A stretch of 42,469 bases of DNA from JAAYAY01 sp964429355 (lineage in GTDB: Bacteria; Planctomycetota; Planctomycetia; Pirellulales; Thermoguttaceae), in contig CAYSCH010000030.1 of NCBI GenBank assembly GCA_964429355.1, forward strand, positions 1 to 42,469. The letters run 5' to 3'. Positions 1-8,181 of this stretch are shown here, piece by piece. The notes under the pieces are model-generated. The model did not search any database and was not told the DNA's origin. It worked only from the letters and a program-made list of their open reading frames with translations. The translations under genes were made by a program, and so were the position numbers. Numbering within the stretch: the first letter of the stretch is position 1; each line of letters starts with the position of its first letter.

Positions 1-414
1 AGCCGTTCAGCCCTATGGAATGGCGGGCTCTGGTGGGCTCTGCCACACGCCTCGAGCCACCCGAGTATGTTGTGTCGAAGGGCCAAAGCCTGGCGGCTTC
101 AGCTACGGGAAGTGAATTAGCGGTGTGCTTTGCACGGCCAGGGTGCCCTTCTCGTGGGGGGATTTTGGACGAGGTCTCACGGAGAGCGTTTGCTCAAAGG
201 CCTCCCGTGGCGGTACACTACGAGTATTGTGGCGGCTGAGCGGAGTCTCCCAGCCGTGTGTATTTTGTGTTACCACGGTATCCCCCATAAGTGGCTGGAA
301 GGGTATCTCCGCGTTTTCTCGCATCACCGGCTCGAAGTCTCCCCTTTTTGGGCGGCGAGAGCCAGCGGCTTTCTGGGAGCGGAAGAAAGGTCAGCGGCAA
401 CTGGGAAGGATTTG
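1..414. other. Gene-free stretch upstream of the polyprenyl synthase
   Basis: No convincing gene is visible. Open frames here run in several registers at once and give proline-, arginine- and cysteine-rich peptides unlike any family I know. One frame is open straight into the polyprenyl synthase from position 130, but its product resembles no prenyl transferase N-terminus. The stretch holds one copy of the hairpin repeat at 66-117, listed separately. Confidence 0.6.
66..117. repeat. Dispersed hairpin repeat, family 1, copy A
   Basis: About 52 bases that recur, with changes, at 32471-32524 and 32526-32578. The core contains the inverted repeat AAGCC-TGGC-GGCTT and is flanked by a conserved GTCGAAGGGCCAA on the left and CAGCTACGGGAAG on the right. 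It lies between genes and is REP-like in size and structure. I cannot name the family. Confidence 0.7.
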
Positions 415-1392
415 ATGAGTCAAACCATTGAGAGAACTGACCCCGCTCCGGGTGAGCTGCGCTCGCTTTATGCCGTTGTGCAGGACGAGTTAGGCCAGGT
501 GGACGAGCGTTTGCGCCGGGAACTGGCGAGCCAGTATCCGTTCGTCCACCAACTGGCGCAGCACGGGTTTCGCCTGGGCGGCAAGCGGCTTCGGCCGGCT
601 TTGCTGTTGCTCTCTGGCAAACTCTGTGGACGGATCACGGAGGACCATTTCGTGCTTGCCGCGGCCGTGGAGATGGTGCACACGGCGACTCTGGTTCATG
701 ACGACGTGCTGGATGAAGCGGCGATCCGCCGCCATCTGGACACGGTCAATGCTCGATGGGACAACGAGACCAGTATCCTGCTGGGCGACTTCCTTTTTGC
801 CAAGTCGCTGTGTTTGGCTGCCTCCGTCGACGATCCCTACGCGACTCGCAGCCTGTTGGATGCCAGCCGTAAGGTGTGCGAAGGGGAACTACGGCAACTC
901 GGCGCTTGCGGGGACTACGATCTGAGCGAAGCGGAGTATCTGGAGATCATTGACGGGAAGACCGCAGCGCTGTGTGCGTGGTGTTGCGAGGTGGGAGGGC
1001 ATTACGCCGGTGCGTCGCAGGAGAAGACGGCCGCGCTGGCTCGTTTTGGGGGCAAGTTGGGAATAGCCTTCCAGATCATCGACGACGTGCTGGATGTGCT
1101 CGGCGATGAGAAAACCACCGGGAAGTCGCTGGGAACCGATCTGGTCAAGCGGAAGCCAACCCTCCCCTTGATTCGCCTCCTGGGGCGGAGCAGTCCCAAA
1201 CAAAGGGCGGAGANNNNNNNNNNCGAGACGCTCTGGCCCTGGCTGAATGGCTCGGATGCCATCGAATACGCCAAGCGCAAGGCGACTCAGTTTGTTGAAG
1301 AGGCATCGGCCGAATTGGCAGGCTGGCCCAATGCTCCATCCAAGGAATCGCTTGTCGGTATCGCTCGATTCGTGGTGGAGCGGCGTCAATAG
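415..1392 (+). CDS. Polyprenyl diphosphate synthase (trans-isoprenyl synthase family)
   Basis: Condenses isopentenyl diphosphate onto an allylic diphosphate to make the linear polyprenyl chain used for quinones or other isoprenoids. Both aspartate-rich Mg-binding motifs are present: DDVLD near residue 96 (after LVH) and IIDDVLD near residue 221, followed by GDEKTTGKSLGTDL. The RLGGKRLRPAL motif of the family lies near residue 55. I start at the ATG at 415 because the open frame upstream shows no family similarity. The 10-N gap at 1214-1223 falls in the poorly conserved C-terminal third. The frame happens to stay open across it, but real bases may be missing, so the length (about 325 aa as written) is provisional. 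The exact chain length made (octaprenyl, heptaprenyl or other) cannot be read from the sequence. Confidence 0.92.
   Translation: MSQTIERTDPAPGELRSLYAVVQDELGQVDERLRRELASQYPFVHQLAQHGFRLGGKRLRPALLLLSGKLCGRITEDHFVLAAAVEMVHTATLVHDDVLDEAAIRRHLDTVNARWDNETSILLGDFLFAKSLCLAASVDDPYATRSLLDASRKVCEGELRQLGACGDYDLSEAEYLEIIDGKTAALCAWCCEVGGHYAGASQEKTAALARFGGKLGIAFQIIDDVLDVLGDEKTTGKSLGTDLVKRKPTLPLIRLLGRSSPKQRAEXXXXETLWPWLNGSDAIEYAKRKATQFVEEASAELAGWPNAPSKESLVGIARFVVERRQ
1214..1223. other. Assembly gap (10 N) inside the polyprenyl synthase
   Basis: A run of exactly ten N. The flanks (AGGGCGGAGA on the left, CGAGACGCTC on the right) do not overlap perfectly, so this is probably a true gap of unknown size rather than a simple unmerged contig overlap. 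Confidence 0.9.
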
Positions 1393-1400
1393 AATCGGGT

Positions 1401-1871
1401 TTACTCGGTCAAGGGTTTTGACTCTGCCAGCATGGGTCGCAATTCGTCGACAAAATCTCGCGCGTCCTTGAATTCCCGGTAAACACTGGCAAACCGTACG
1501 TAGGCGACCTGGTCCAACTCGCGGAGTTGTTCCATTACGATCTCGCCGAGGTATTGGCTCTGCACTTCCGATTCGCAGTTGGCTTCGACGCAATTCTCGA
1601 CTTCTGCGATCACGGATTCGATATCGGAGTCGCTGATCGGTCGTTTCCAGCAGGCTTTTTCCAACCCTTCCTTGAGTCGCAGTCGATCGAAGGGAACGCG
1701 GGTACCGTCTTTCTTGATGACGCGAACCGTCGTGCGTTCGACACGTTCGTAGGTTGTATAACGCCGCTTGCAGGCGTTGCACTGGCGACGGCGCCGAGTC
1801 GCAGCCCCATCCTCGCTGGCTCGCGAATCGATTACCTTGTCGTTGTCCGCATTACAGAATGGACATTTCAT
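1401..1871 (-). CDS. nrdR: Transcriptional repressor NrdR
   Basis: NrdR represses ribonucleotide reductase genes in response to ATP/dATP. The 156-aa product has the family's full length. A four-cysteine zinc ribbon opens the protein (CPFC at residues 3-6, CNAC near 31-34), including the signature VIDSRASEDG and RRRRQC. The ATP-cone domain follows, beginning around the conserved VIKKDGTRVPFDR near residue 52. The gene ends 8 bases beyond the stop codon of the convergent polyprenyl synthase. No ribonucleotide reductase gene lies in the window, so its targets are elsewhere. Confidence 0.97.
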   Translation of the reverse strand: MKCPFCNADNDKVIDSRASEDGAATRRRRQCNACKRRYTTYERVERTTVRVIKKDGTRVPFDRLRLKEGLEKACWKRPISDSDIESVIAEVENCVEANCESEVQSQYLGEIVMEQLRELDQVAYVRFASVYREFKDARDFVDELRPMLAESKPLTE

Positions 1872-2244
1872 CTCGGATGGCCTCCGGATACCACTTTCTT
1901 ACTATACACTCTGCCGTTTTTTCGGAAAGGGGGTGTCGGTGGACGTGGTGGTCGCGGGCCTGGCCGGCCTGGAAATGACCGCAAGGCCTCGTCGCAGTCG
2001 TTCTGCAGATGGTGGATCCCAAGAAAACGGCAATTTCTGCGGCTTTCGGGCGAATGGCTGTGGGATCCTGATGAACCGGAATTCCGCCTCCGGGAGGCAG
2101 ATCGCATTTCGGGGCGGACTCCGGGGTGCGAGTTTCTGGCCCGCCAAAGCTTCCCGATGGAAGTAGTAGTCTTGTTCTCCGAAATGCTTATAATAAGCCC
2201 CACCAACTGATAGATGGCAACCCTTGTGGAAAGGATCGACGACG
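1872..2244. other. Divergent intergenic region between nrdR and the PH-domain gene
   Basis: 373 bases with no supported gene. Near the right end is a perfect TATAAT at 2190-2195, about 50 bases before the PH-domain gene start, a plausible -10 box. I see no good -35 hexamer at 16-18 bases from it. Nothing else is recognised. Confidence 0.5.
2190..2195 (+). promoter_or_regulatory. Possible -10 box (TATAAT) for the PH-domain gene
   Basis: Exact TATAAT followed by a short leader to the Shine-Dalgarno sequence AAGGA (2231-2235) and ATG at 2245. No matching -35 is evident, so this rests on the -10 alone. Confidence 0.35.
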
Positions 2245-2967
2245 ATGAAGTGCGTAGCGTGCCAAGCCGAAGTTGAGGCCAGTTCGGTTTTCTGTCCGAA
2301 GTGCGGTGCAAGACTTCAGGACGCGGAGGGGCAAGGGGTGAATCAGCAATCGCCACAGGAACCGCCCCAATCGCCGCTTGCCAGCGGAGTCGACGAAGAG
2401 GCCGCGCCCTCCGCTCCGAAGGAACGTCTTCTCGATGCAGCACGAACCGGTGCGGACAAAGTCACCAGGACCGAATCCGCCGCGGGCTGGTCCCAGGGCG
2501 GCTATTCGCCCAAGGCCCTCCGAGGCCGATTTCTGGGAACCTGCATCCTTTCCGTTCTCCTTCTGGGCCTCTCGTTCTGGCTGTGGCACCGGGAGTGGGG
2601 CGACTGGGTGTGGTATCCTTCGATAATCGTGATCGCCGCGCTTTGGATCTGGTATTTTTGCGTCCGCATCTATCGTGTTGGAACCATCAAGTATCAACTG
2701 ACGGTCCATCAGTTTTATCACGAAGAGGGGATCTTCAAACGCATCCGCGATGTCATCGAGGTCATTGACATCGACGACCTGAAGCTCGAACGGACGCTCT
2801 GGGACCGAGTGATCAACGGCGGAGTCGGCACAGTCAGCATCAAGTCGGCCGACCAGTCCAGCCCCGAGCTGAGATTGCGGGGGTTGGACAATCCCGACGT
2901 GGTCTTTCAGGCCCTCGACGACGCGCGGCGAAAGGAAAGAACTGCCCGCGGACTGAAGTCCGTGTGA
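2245..2967 (+). CDS. Zinc-ribbon membrane protein with C-terminal bacterial PH domain
   Basis: A 240-aa protein of unknown role. It begins with a zinc ribbon (CVAC at residues 3-6, CPKC at 17-20). A Pro/Gln/Ala-rich, probably disordered linker follows to about residue 85. Two hydrophobic segments come next (LGTCILSVLLLGLSFWLW and the WYPSIIVIAALWIWYF region). The C-terminal ~90 residues match the bacterial PH / DUF304 type: a YQLTVHQFYHEEGIFKR strand pair, then IDDLKLERTLWDRVI and GVGTVSIKS. The ATG at 2245 is preferred over an upstream TTG because AAGGA lies 9 bases before it. The membrane segments next to the PH domain suggest it acts at the cytoplasmic face of the membrane. The substrate is unknown. 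Confidence 0.8.
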   Translation: MKCVACQAEVEASSVFCPKCGARLQDAEGQGVNQQSPQEPPQSPLASGVDEEAAPSAPKERLLDAARTGADKVTRTESAAGWSQGGYSPKALRGRFLGTCILSVLLLGLSFWLWHREWGDWVWYPSIIVIAALWIWYFCVRIYRVGTIKYQLTVHQFYHEEGIFKRIRDVIEVIDIDDLKLERTLWDRVINGGVGTVSIKSADQSSPELRLRGLDNPDVVFQALDDARRKERTARGLKSV

Positions 2968-2983
2968 TGGTCGCAATCAACTC

Positions 2984-3028
2984 ATTGCTTCCCGCTGCAG
3001 GAATCTCTTGCGGCGGGAGCCAGGCAAT
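2984..3028 (+). terminator. Terminator-like hairpin after the PH-domain gene
   Basis: ATTGCTTCCCGCTGC and GCGGCGGGAGC...GCAAT can pair over most of their length with one or two interruptions, 17 bases beyond the stop codon. There is no U-run, so it may be a transcript-end hairpin rather than a classical intrinsic terminator. Confidence 0.35.
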
Positions 3029-3209
3029 GGCTCAAGAGTAGCTTCCGGTCTTTCGAACCACTCACTCTGGTTTGTCCCCAGAGGATCCGAGTGGAAGGCG
3101 TTGGTCTCGAGCCGTCACCAGGGGGGCGTGTGGGGTAAGCCCGCTCGCTCGCACCGCAACCTTACAGTCCGGACGGCCTCTCCTGCTGCCATCCGGGTAA
3201 CGGAGACGG

Positions 3210-4697
3210 TCAAGTCGGCTTGGAATTGGAGGTCCAATTACGGCGCTGGCGAGAACTCGGGATGTTCATCGCCTTTCGATACTTGGTGACCGTCCGGCGG
3301 GCCACGGTGATACCGTGTTTCCCCAGTTCGGTGACGAGCTGATCGTCGCTGTAGGGATGGTTTTTGTCTTCTCCGTCGACGATCTCCTGGAGTTTCAGGC
3401 GCACGGTATCCCAGGCCACTTCCTCTCCGTCGGCGCTGACCGTTCCGCCGCAGAAGAAGCGCTTGAGCGGGAAGATCCCGCGAGGAGTCTGGATCCACTT
3501 GTCGTCCACGGCCCGGCTGACGGTGGTGACGTGAACGCCCACCTTGTCGGCGATCTGCTGCATCTTCAGCGGTTCGATCGCCTCGAGTCCCTTGTCGAGA
3601 AACTCCGTCTGGTGGTCGACGATCGCTTGAGACACTTTCGTGAGCGTGTTGCGGCGCTGCTCGATCGACTCGATCAGCCACTGGGCTGAGTTGAGTTTGC
3701 GTTTGATGAAATCGCGGGCCTCCGCGCTGTCGTCTGAACGCAACATCTTGCGGTAGTCGTTGCTGACGAACAGCCGGGGCGTCCGCCCGTCTTCCAGGCG
3801 AACCTGGTACCCGCCCCCATCCCGGGGTTCTACAAACACGTCGGGGATGACCGACGGCACGTAGGCATCGTTGTATTCCGCGCCCGGCTTGGGATTGAGC
3901 TTCTTGAGCTCGCGGATTGCTTCCTGAATCACGTCGATCGAGTAGCCGGTCTTCTTGGCAATGATCGGGATTCGATTCTGTTCGATGTCTTCAAGATGAT
4001 TGGTAATCAGAGCGCAAAGCTGTTCGTAGTACGCCATGCCCGGCGTAAGCTGCAGCAACAGGCACTCACGGAGATCGTGGGCTGCAACACCCCGCGGATC
4101 GAGGCCCTGGACGATATGCAGCGCCTCTTGAATCCGCTCGAGTTGCTCTTCGGTGGCCTCGGCACCGAGAAGATCGCGAAGACTTGTCTGAAGGTAGCCG
4201 TTGGAATCGAGGTTATAGATGATGCGGTCGGCCATGGACCGCAGGCCGGGGGACAGTCCAAACCAGCTCAATTGATCGTGAAGGTAGTCCTGCAACGACT
4301 GAGGCCGGGCTTGCATATTGGCCATCGCGTCGTGTTTGCGGTCAGCATCTTCCGAGATGCGGTTGCTCGAAGGCCGCGAATTCTCCTCGAAGTGGTCCGG
4401 CCATTCCTGGTCCATGTTGAGCAGGCGCTCAAAATCGTCCTCGCCGTTGGCCTCGTCGATCACCAGTTCGCGTTCTTCGTCGGCGCTGGCCTCGCTCGAC
4501 TCGTCGCCGCCGGTCTCGGTCGGCAGATCAGGGTCGGTTTCCTGGATCTCCAGAACGGGGTTCTCTTGCAGCTCCTGCTCGATCCGCTCCTGAAGGGCCA
4601 GGATCGGGAGCTGCAGGATCTCCATCGACTGGATCATCCGTGGCGCCAGCACCTGCTTCTGGGCAAGTCGCATTTCTTGGCCGAAGGAGAGTCGCAT
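3210..4697 (-). CDS. rpoN: RNA polymerase sigma-54 factor
   Basis: RpoN directs core polymerase to -24/-12 promoters that need AAA+ activators. The 495-aa product has all three regions. Region I is glutamine- and leucine-rich (residues 1-50, with LAQKQVLAPRMIQSMEILQLP). An acidic region II runs about 55-115. The core-binding domain follows from about 130. The C-terminal RpoN box ARRTVTKYR lies near residues 466-474, preceded by a DNA-binding helix-turn-helix (around VGVHVTTVSRAVDDKW). The gene is transcribed alone: the next same-strand gene (recR) ends 121 bases upstream. None of the usual neighbours (lptB, hpf, ptsN) is present. Confidence 0.98.
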   Translation of the reverse strand: MRLSFGQEMRLAQKQVLAPRMIQSMEILQLPILALQERIEQELQENPVLEIQETDPDLPTETGGDESSEASADEERELVIDEANGEDDFERLLNMDQEWPDHFEENSRPSSNRISEDADRKHDAMANMQARPQSLQDYLHDQLSWFGLSPGLRSMADRIIYNLDSNGYLQTSLRDLLGAEATEEQLERIQEALHIVQGLDPRGVAAHDLRECLLLQLTPGMAYYEQLCALITNHLEDIEQNRIPIIAKKTGYSIDVIQEAIRELKKLNPKPGAEYNDAYVPSVIPDVFVEPRDGGGYQVRLEDGRTPRLFVSNDYRKMLRSDDSAEARDFIKRKLNSAQWLIESIEQRRNTLTKVSQAIVDHQTEFLDKGLEAIEPLKMQQIADKVGVHVTTVSRAVDDKWIQTPRGIFPLKRFFCGGTVSADGEEVAWDTVRLKLQEIVDGEDKNHPYSDDQLVTELGKHGITVARRTVTKYRKAMNIPSSRQRRNWTSNSKPT

Positions 4698-4818
4698 CTC
4701 GGTCCGCTATACCTCCACTAGGAGTCTGGAGTCCATCTTGCCATGGCCGCAGGGGATCAGTCGCAACGTGTCTCGCTCTGACTGCTACGGTACAGGTGAA
4801 ATCCCGGTCCACGCCGGG

Positions 4819-5418
4819 TTATAGATTCTGTCGACCTGACAATGCGTCCGTCAGTATCTCCTTATTAGCAAATTCTAGCACACTTCCGGAAGTAATCCCC
4901 CGGGCGAGCCGGGTAACCCTCACCCCGCTATCGCCCAACTGGTTGGAAATGTAAAGGGAAGTCCCATCTCCCTCTACGGTCGGATTGGTTGCCATGATGA
5001 CTTCCCGAAAGCGTCCTTCCCGCACCCGGCGAACCAGGGCCTCGATCGTCAATTGCTCCGGCCCGATCCCCTCAAGCGGCGCAATCCGTCCCAGCAGAAC
5101 GTGATAGAAGCCTCGAAACGCCCCCGTCTGCTCCAGAGCAATCAAGTCACGGGGCTGTTCGACGACACAGAGCAGGCCGGGGTCGCGGGATGGGTCTCGG
5201 CAAATTGCGCAAAGCTCCTCTTCTGCCAGGTTGAAGCACTGTTTGCAGTATTTCACCTTGATCTTGACGTCTCGAATCGCGTCGGCAAGCGCTATGGCCT
5301 CACTCTCGTGTTGGCGAAGAATATGATATGCCAGCCGCTCTGCCGACTTCTTGCCGATCCCCGGCAGCTTGGCCATTTGATTGATCAGGTTGACGACCGA
5401 CTCGGTAAGTTCAGGCAC
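4819..5418 (-). CDS. recR: Recombination mediator protein RecR
   Basis: RecR works with RecF/RecO to load RecA at gaps. The 199-aa length is standard. The N-terminus carries the helix-hairpin-helix (LPGIGKKSAERLAYHIL). A four-cysteine zinc finger follows (CKQCFNL near residue 58, CAICRD near 70). Then comes the Toprim domain, with VVEQPRDLIALE and, near residue 142, ATNPTVEGDGTSLYI. The start is a GTG at 5418, preceded by AAGG. It is the last gene of the dnaX-ybaB-recR set, 68 bases after ybaB. Confidence 0.98.
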   Translation of the reverse strand: MPELTESVVNLINQMAKLPGIGKKSAERLAYHILRQHESEAIALADAIRDVKIKVKYCKQCFNLAEEELCAICRDPSRDPGLLCVVEQPRDLIALEQTGAFRGFYHVLLGRIAPLEGIGPEQLTIEALVRRVREGRFREVIMATNPTVEGDGTSLYISNQLGDSGVRVTRLARGITSGSVLEFANKEILTDALSGRQNL

Positions 5419-5486
5419 GATTTGTCGCCTTTAGCCAAAAGACAGCCGGGAGGAAACTTTGGCGAGCCGCATCCTCGGTGGGCGAT

Positions 5487-5861
5487 TCAGGACGGGGCCT
5501 GGGGAGAATTGGAACCGCCGAAAAATTTGCCCATGGCGCTGTCGAGCCCCGGCAAGTCGATTCCACCTGTGATCGACTTGACACATTCGGCGTGGATCTG
5601 TTTTGCCTTGGTGACTGCCTGGTTCACCGCACCGGCAACAAGCTGCTCGAGCAATTCGGTATCGCCCTGGGCCAGGAGGGTGGGTTCAATCCGGCAATTG
5701 AGCACTTCCACAAGCCCGTTGACTTCGATCTCGACCATGCCGCCGCCTGCGGAGCCGGTGGCCTTGCGGTTTCGAAGTTCCTCGTTAAGGCCCTCCATTT
5801 TGCTCGAAATCTGGCTTGCCTGCTTGAGGAGCGAGCCCAATCCACCGATGCCTTTAAACAC
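5487..5861 (-). CDS. YbaB/EbfC family nucleoid-associated protein
   Basis: A small dimeric DNA-binding protein almost always found between dnaX and recR. The 124-aa product begins MFKGIGGLGSLLKQASQ and has the family's VEIEVNGLVEVLNCRIEP strand region and a C-terminal helix (LLEQLVAGAVNQAVTKAKQ). It starts with GTG at 5861, with GGAG about 10 bases upstream. Its stop is 68 bases before recR and its start 51 bases after dnaX, consistent with one transcript. Confidence 0.95.
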   Translation of the reverse strand: MFKGIGGLGSLLKQASQISSKMEGLNEELRNRKATGSAGGGMVEIEVNGLVEVLNCRIEPTLLAQGDTELLEQLVAGAVNQAVTKAKQIHAECVKSITGGIDLPGLDSAMGKFFGGSNSPQAPS

Positions 5862-5912
5862 GACCTGACTCCAACAGCGCTGTGATTAGAAAGGGCGATT
5901 TCCGCCAAACGG

Positions 5913-7697
5913 TTAACTCGATCGATCGGCCGGATCGATGACTTCGGTGGGGGTGGCGCCGAAAAGTTCGCCCGCCCGGCGAATCATAGGATGCTTTGTG
6001 ATTTCCATCAAACGTTGATGAGGAGAGACCACCTGTGCCGCCGGCCTGTGTTCCTGTGCGACGGGAGGGGACTCTTCTACTGCGAACGAAACGCGAACGC
6101 GCCGGCCGACCACCTGGTCGAGGGCCTTTTCGAAATCGGCGAGGTTCGCTGGCTGCTCACAAATTGTCTTGTTGAATACGCCTCCCGGCTTGAAGGTGAC
6201 GAGGATGCGATTCGGTTCGGGCAGGTGGACATGGGCGAATTGCCTTGCCGGTTCGGCTGCCATTCCCTCCAATCGAGCGACCGCTCGGCTCCACACCTCG
6301 GTCACGTTTGCAGCCGTCAACTCCAAAGTCGGCAAGCCGGCGGATTCCTGCTCCGGGCGGGTCGATTCATCGGCGACTGCGGGGACGGCGCCCTGGCCCC
6401 GCCCGCCGGACTCTAGTACCGGTGCGGCCGGCCCTGGATTTTCGGGGCGAACAGGGGGCGGCAAGGGGCCTGGTTCCCGAGGTCGCAGCGGGGGGCCTGC
6501 CGCCGTGGGAGAGCCGCCCCGCAAGCCTTCAATCAAGCCTGCCAGATCGTCCAGATCTTCCAGCGAGCAGATTCGCACGACAGCAAGTTCCGCCAGGATT
6601 CTTCCCTGCGTGCTGTATCGGAGGCGAGACAGGGTCTGGTCGAGGATCTGCATGGCGGCGAGCGTGTTCTGCAGGCCCAAACGCCGTCCCAGATCCGCTA
6701 CGTCCTGGCGACGACTTGGGGCCGCATACAGCAGGATGTCGTTGGGGCATCCCGCGGCGGCGGCCATAGCATCGCGGAGATAGCAGAACAATTGCTCCAA
6801 CAGCAGGGCGAAGTCGACACTCTCCTTCGCCGCACGATCCAGTTCGGCCAGGGCGCCGGGCGGATTCCGCTCAACGAGGAACAAGGCCAGTTGATGGAGC
6901 CGGTCGTCGCCGGCCGTGCCAAGCATGGAGTGGACATCGGCAGCCGAAATTTTCACCGGCGCAAACGACAGGAGTTGCTCGAGCAACGACTGGGCGTCGC
7001 GCATCGATCCGGCCGCCCGCCGGGCCAGCAGTTCGAGTGCATCCGGTTCGGCCTCGACCCCTTCACTCTCGGCAATCTGGGCCAGGCGTCTCCGGATCGA
7101 GTCGGTGTGAATTCCCGCGAAATCGAAGCGTTGGCATCGCGACAGAATCGTGATCGGGATCTTGGCCGGTTCGGTGGTGCAGAAGAAGAACTTCACATGC
7201 TCCGGCGGTTCCTCGAGCGTTTTGAGCAACGCATTGAAGGCCTCGCGAGTCAGCATGTGGACTTCGTCGATGATGTAGATTTTGAAGCGTGTCCTGCTGG
7301 GACGAATGTTGACGTTCTGTCGCAACTGGCGGATCTCGTCGATGCCGCGGTTGCTCGCCCCGTCGATCTCCAGCACATCGACGTCGTCGCCGGTGCTGAT
7401 GCTCCGGCAGATTTCGCACGCGTTGCAGGGCGTAGGCGACGGGCCGTGGTGGCAATTGAGGGCCTTCGCAAAGATCCTCGCGGCCGACGTCTTGCCGACA
7501 CCGCGAGCGCCGGTAAACAGATAGGCGTGGCCCACGCGATTGGTCGTAATCGCATTGGAAAGAGCCTGGGTCACATGGTCCTGGCCGATCAGATCCGCGA
7601 GAAGCTGCGGGCGATAACGGCGTGCCACGACGACATAGTCGGCCGAGCGAGCGGCGCGCGGCATCGGTGGCTCAGAGGTCGGCGGGGCGTCGGACAT
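5913..7697 (-). CDS. dnaX: DNA polymerase III subunit gamma/tau
   Basis: The clamp-loader ATPase of the replicative polymerase. Counting from the ATG at 7697, the 594-aa protein has Walker A GARGVGKTS (residues 63-71), a zinc-binding cysteine set (Cys 82, 91, 94, 97), Walker B DEVH (144-147), and the sensor region CTTEPAKIPITILSRCQRFDF. A proline-rich linker (about 400-460) leads to a tau-like C-terminal domain. The frame stays open to 7808, but that extension is encoded by bases belonging to the SRP RNA, so 7697 is the better start. No A/T-rich slippery heptamer is seen in the linker, so a programmed gamma-producing frameshift is not supported. Confidence 0.96.
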   Translation of the reverse strand: MSDAPPTSEPPMPRAARSADYVVVARRYRPQLLADLIGQDHVTQALSNAITTNRVGHAYLFTGARGVGKTSAARIFAKALNCHHGPSPTPCNACEICRSISTGDDVDVLEIDGASNRGIDEIRQLRQNVNIRPSRTRFKIYIIDEVHMLTREAFNALLKTLEEPPEHVKFFFCTTEPAKIPITILSRCQRFDFAGIHTDSIRRRLAQIAESEGVEAEPDALELLARRAAGSMRDAQSLLEQLLSFAPVKISAADVHSMLGTAGDDRLHQLALFLVERNPPGALAELDRAAKESVDFALLLEQLFCYLRDAMAAAAGCPNDILLYAAPSRRQDVADLGRRLGLQNTLAAMQILDQTLSRLRYSTQGRILAELAVVRICSLEDLDDLAGLIEGLRGGSPTAAGPPLRPREPGPLPPPVRPENPGPAAPVLESGGRGQGAVPAVADESTRPEQESAGLPTLELTAANVTEVWSRAVARLEGMAAEPARQFAHVHLPEPNRILVTFKPGGVFNKTICEQPANLADFEKALDQVVGRRVRVSFAVEESPPVAQEHRPAAQVVSPHQRLMEITKHPMIRRAGELFGATPTEVIDPADRSS

Positions 7698-7746
7698 GCC
7701 AGAGAGGGTGGATTGATGGACGGGCAGGCTGCTTCCTTTCGTAGAC

Positions 7747-7856
7747 GGCCCCCGGCGAGGGACCCACTGCACATGAGGAGGACTGCTTATGGCCGCTTGC
7801 TTTCGCACCTAACCAGGTTCACAGGTCCCCATTGCAGGGGCCCCTCGCCGGAGGCC
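7747..7856 (-). ncRNA. ffs: Signal recognition particle RNA, small bacterial (4.5S) type
   Basis: The RNA scaffold of SRP, which binds Ffh for co-translational membrane targeting. Read on the minus strand, the apical domain is CUGUGAACCUGGUUAGGUG, then loop GAAA, then GCAAGCGGCCAUAAGCAG. This aligns position for position with E. coli 4.5S (CUGUUUACCAGGUCAGGUC, GGAA, GGAAGCAGCCAAGGCAG). The ends form a long helix: GGCCTCCGGCGAGGG near 7856 pairs with CCCTCGCCGGGGGCC ending at 7747, with G-U pairs at the non-identical positions. In the Ffh-binding symmetric loop the usual C-A pair is replaced by U-G. Length is about 110 nt. The position just ahead of dnaX-ybaB-recR is the same as for scr in Bacillus. 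Confidence 0.93.
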
Positions 7857-7874
7857 GGCATCGAGGGCTGCCGA

Positions 7875-7904
7875 AAAGTAGGAGGGGAGGCCACAGACGG
7901 CCAA
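7875..7904 (-). promoter_or_regulatory. Possible promoter of the SRP RNA-dnaX block
   Basis: On the minus strand, TTGGCC (7904-7899) and TACTTT (7880-7875) are separated by 18 bases and would start transcription a few bases before the SRP RNA helix. Both hexamers are imperfect, so this is tentative. Confidence 0.35.
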
Positions 7905-8135
7905 GGCAACGATTCGACATTCTTCCCCCTGTTGTACGTTGCGGAGCCTCCTTCGTCAAAGGGGGAGAAACGAACTGACTGGCAAGAAGGCGGGAACAAT
8001 ATGGACGATGCTGTTTCTGGACATCTGGTGGAGCGACCGGGTTACCGTGCGACTTTCCGGCCAAAGCGGATTATTCAACAGCCGACGAGTCAATCGCGTG
8101 AGCGATGGGAGCGGATGCAATCCGTGCCTTGTACC

Positions 8136-8158
8136 TCAGAGGCAGTATGTGCCTCTGA
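8136..8158 (-). terminator. Strong hairpin after the DtxR-type gene
   Basis: TCAGAGGCA-GTATG-TGCCTCTGA is a perfect 9-bp stem with a 5-base loop, 24 bases beyond the regulator's stop codon on the minus strand. No U-run follows on that strand, so termination is likely but not certain. Confidence 0.5.
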
Positions 8159-8181
8159 TCGCACCCCCCGAATCATCCGGG

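Larger units (their letters stand above)
7857..8181. other. Intergenic region between SRP RNA and the DtxR-type gene
   Basis: About 325 bases without a supported gene. It holds the putative SRP promoter at its left end and a strong hairpin (8136-8158) at its right end. Open frames here are antisense continuations of neighbouring genes and look non-coding. Confidence 0.5.

Noticed and set aside
66..117. c-di-GMP riboswitch reading of the GGCCAAAGCCTGGCGGCTT element
   Set aside because: Superficial likeness to the GCAAAGCCT core only; the rest of the aptamer is missing and copies are not placed before genes consistently.
130..414. N-terminal extension of the polyprenyl synthase frame
   Set aside because: Translation is unlike the family and overlaps other open frames; ATG 415 fits family length.
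889..1782. Long minus-strand open frame across the polyprenyl synthase and nrdR
   Set aside because: Arg-rich shadow frame overlapping two well identified genes and the N gap.
6413..6560. Programmed frameshift site in dnaX
   Set aside because: No A-run slippery heptamer or following stem seen in the proline-rich linker region.
7698..7808. Extended dnaX N-terminus
   Set aside because: These bases form the SRP RNA and its spacer; the extension has no similarity to DnaX.
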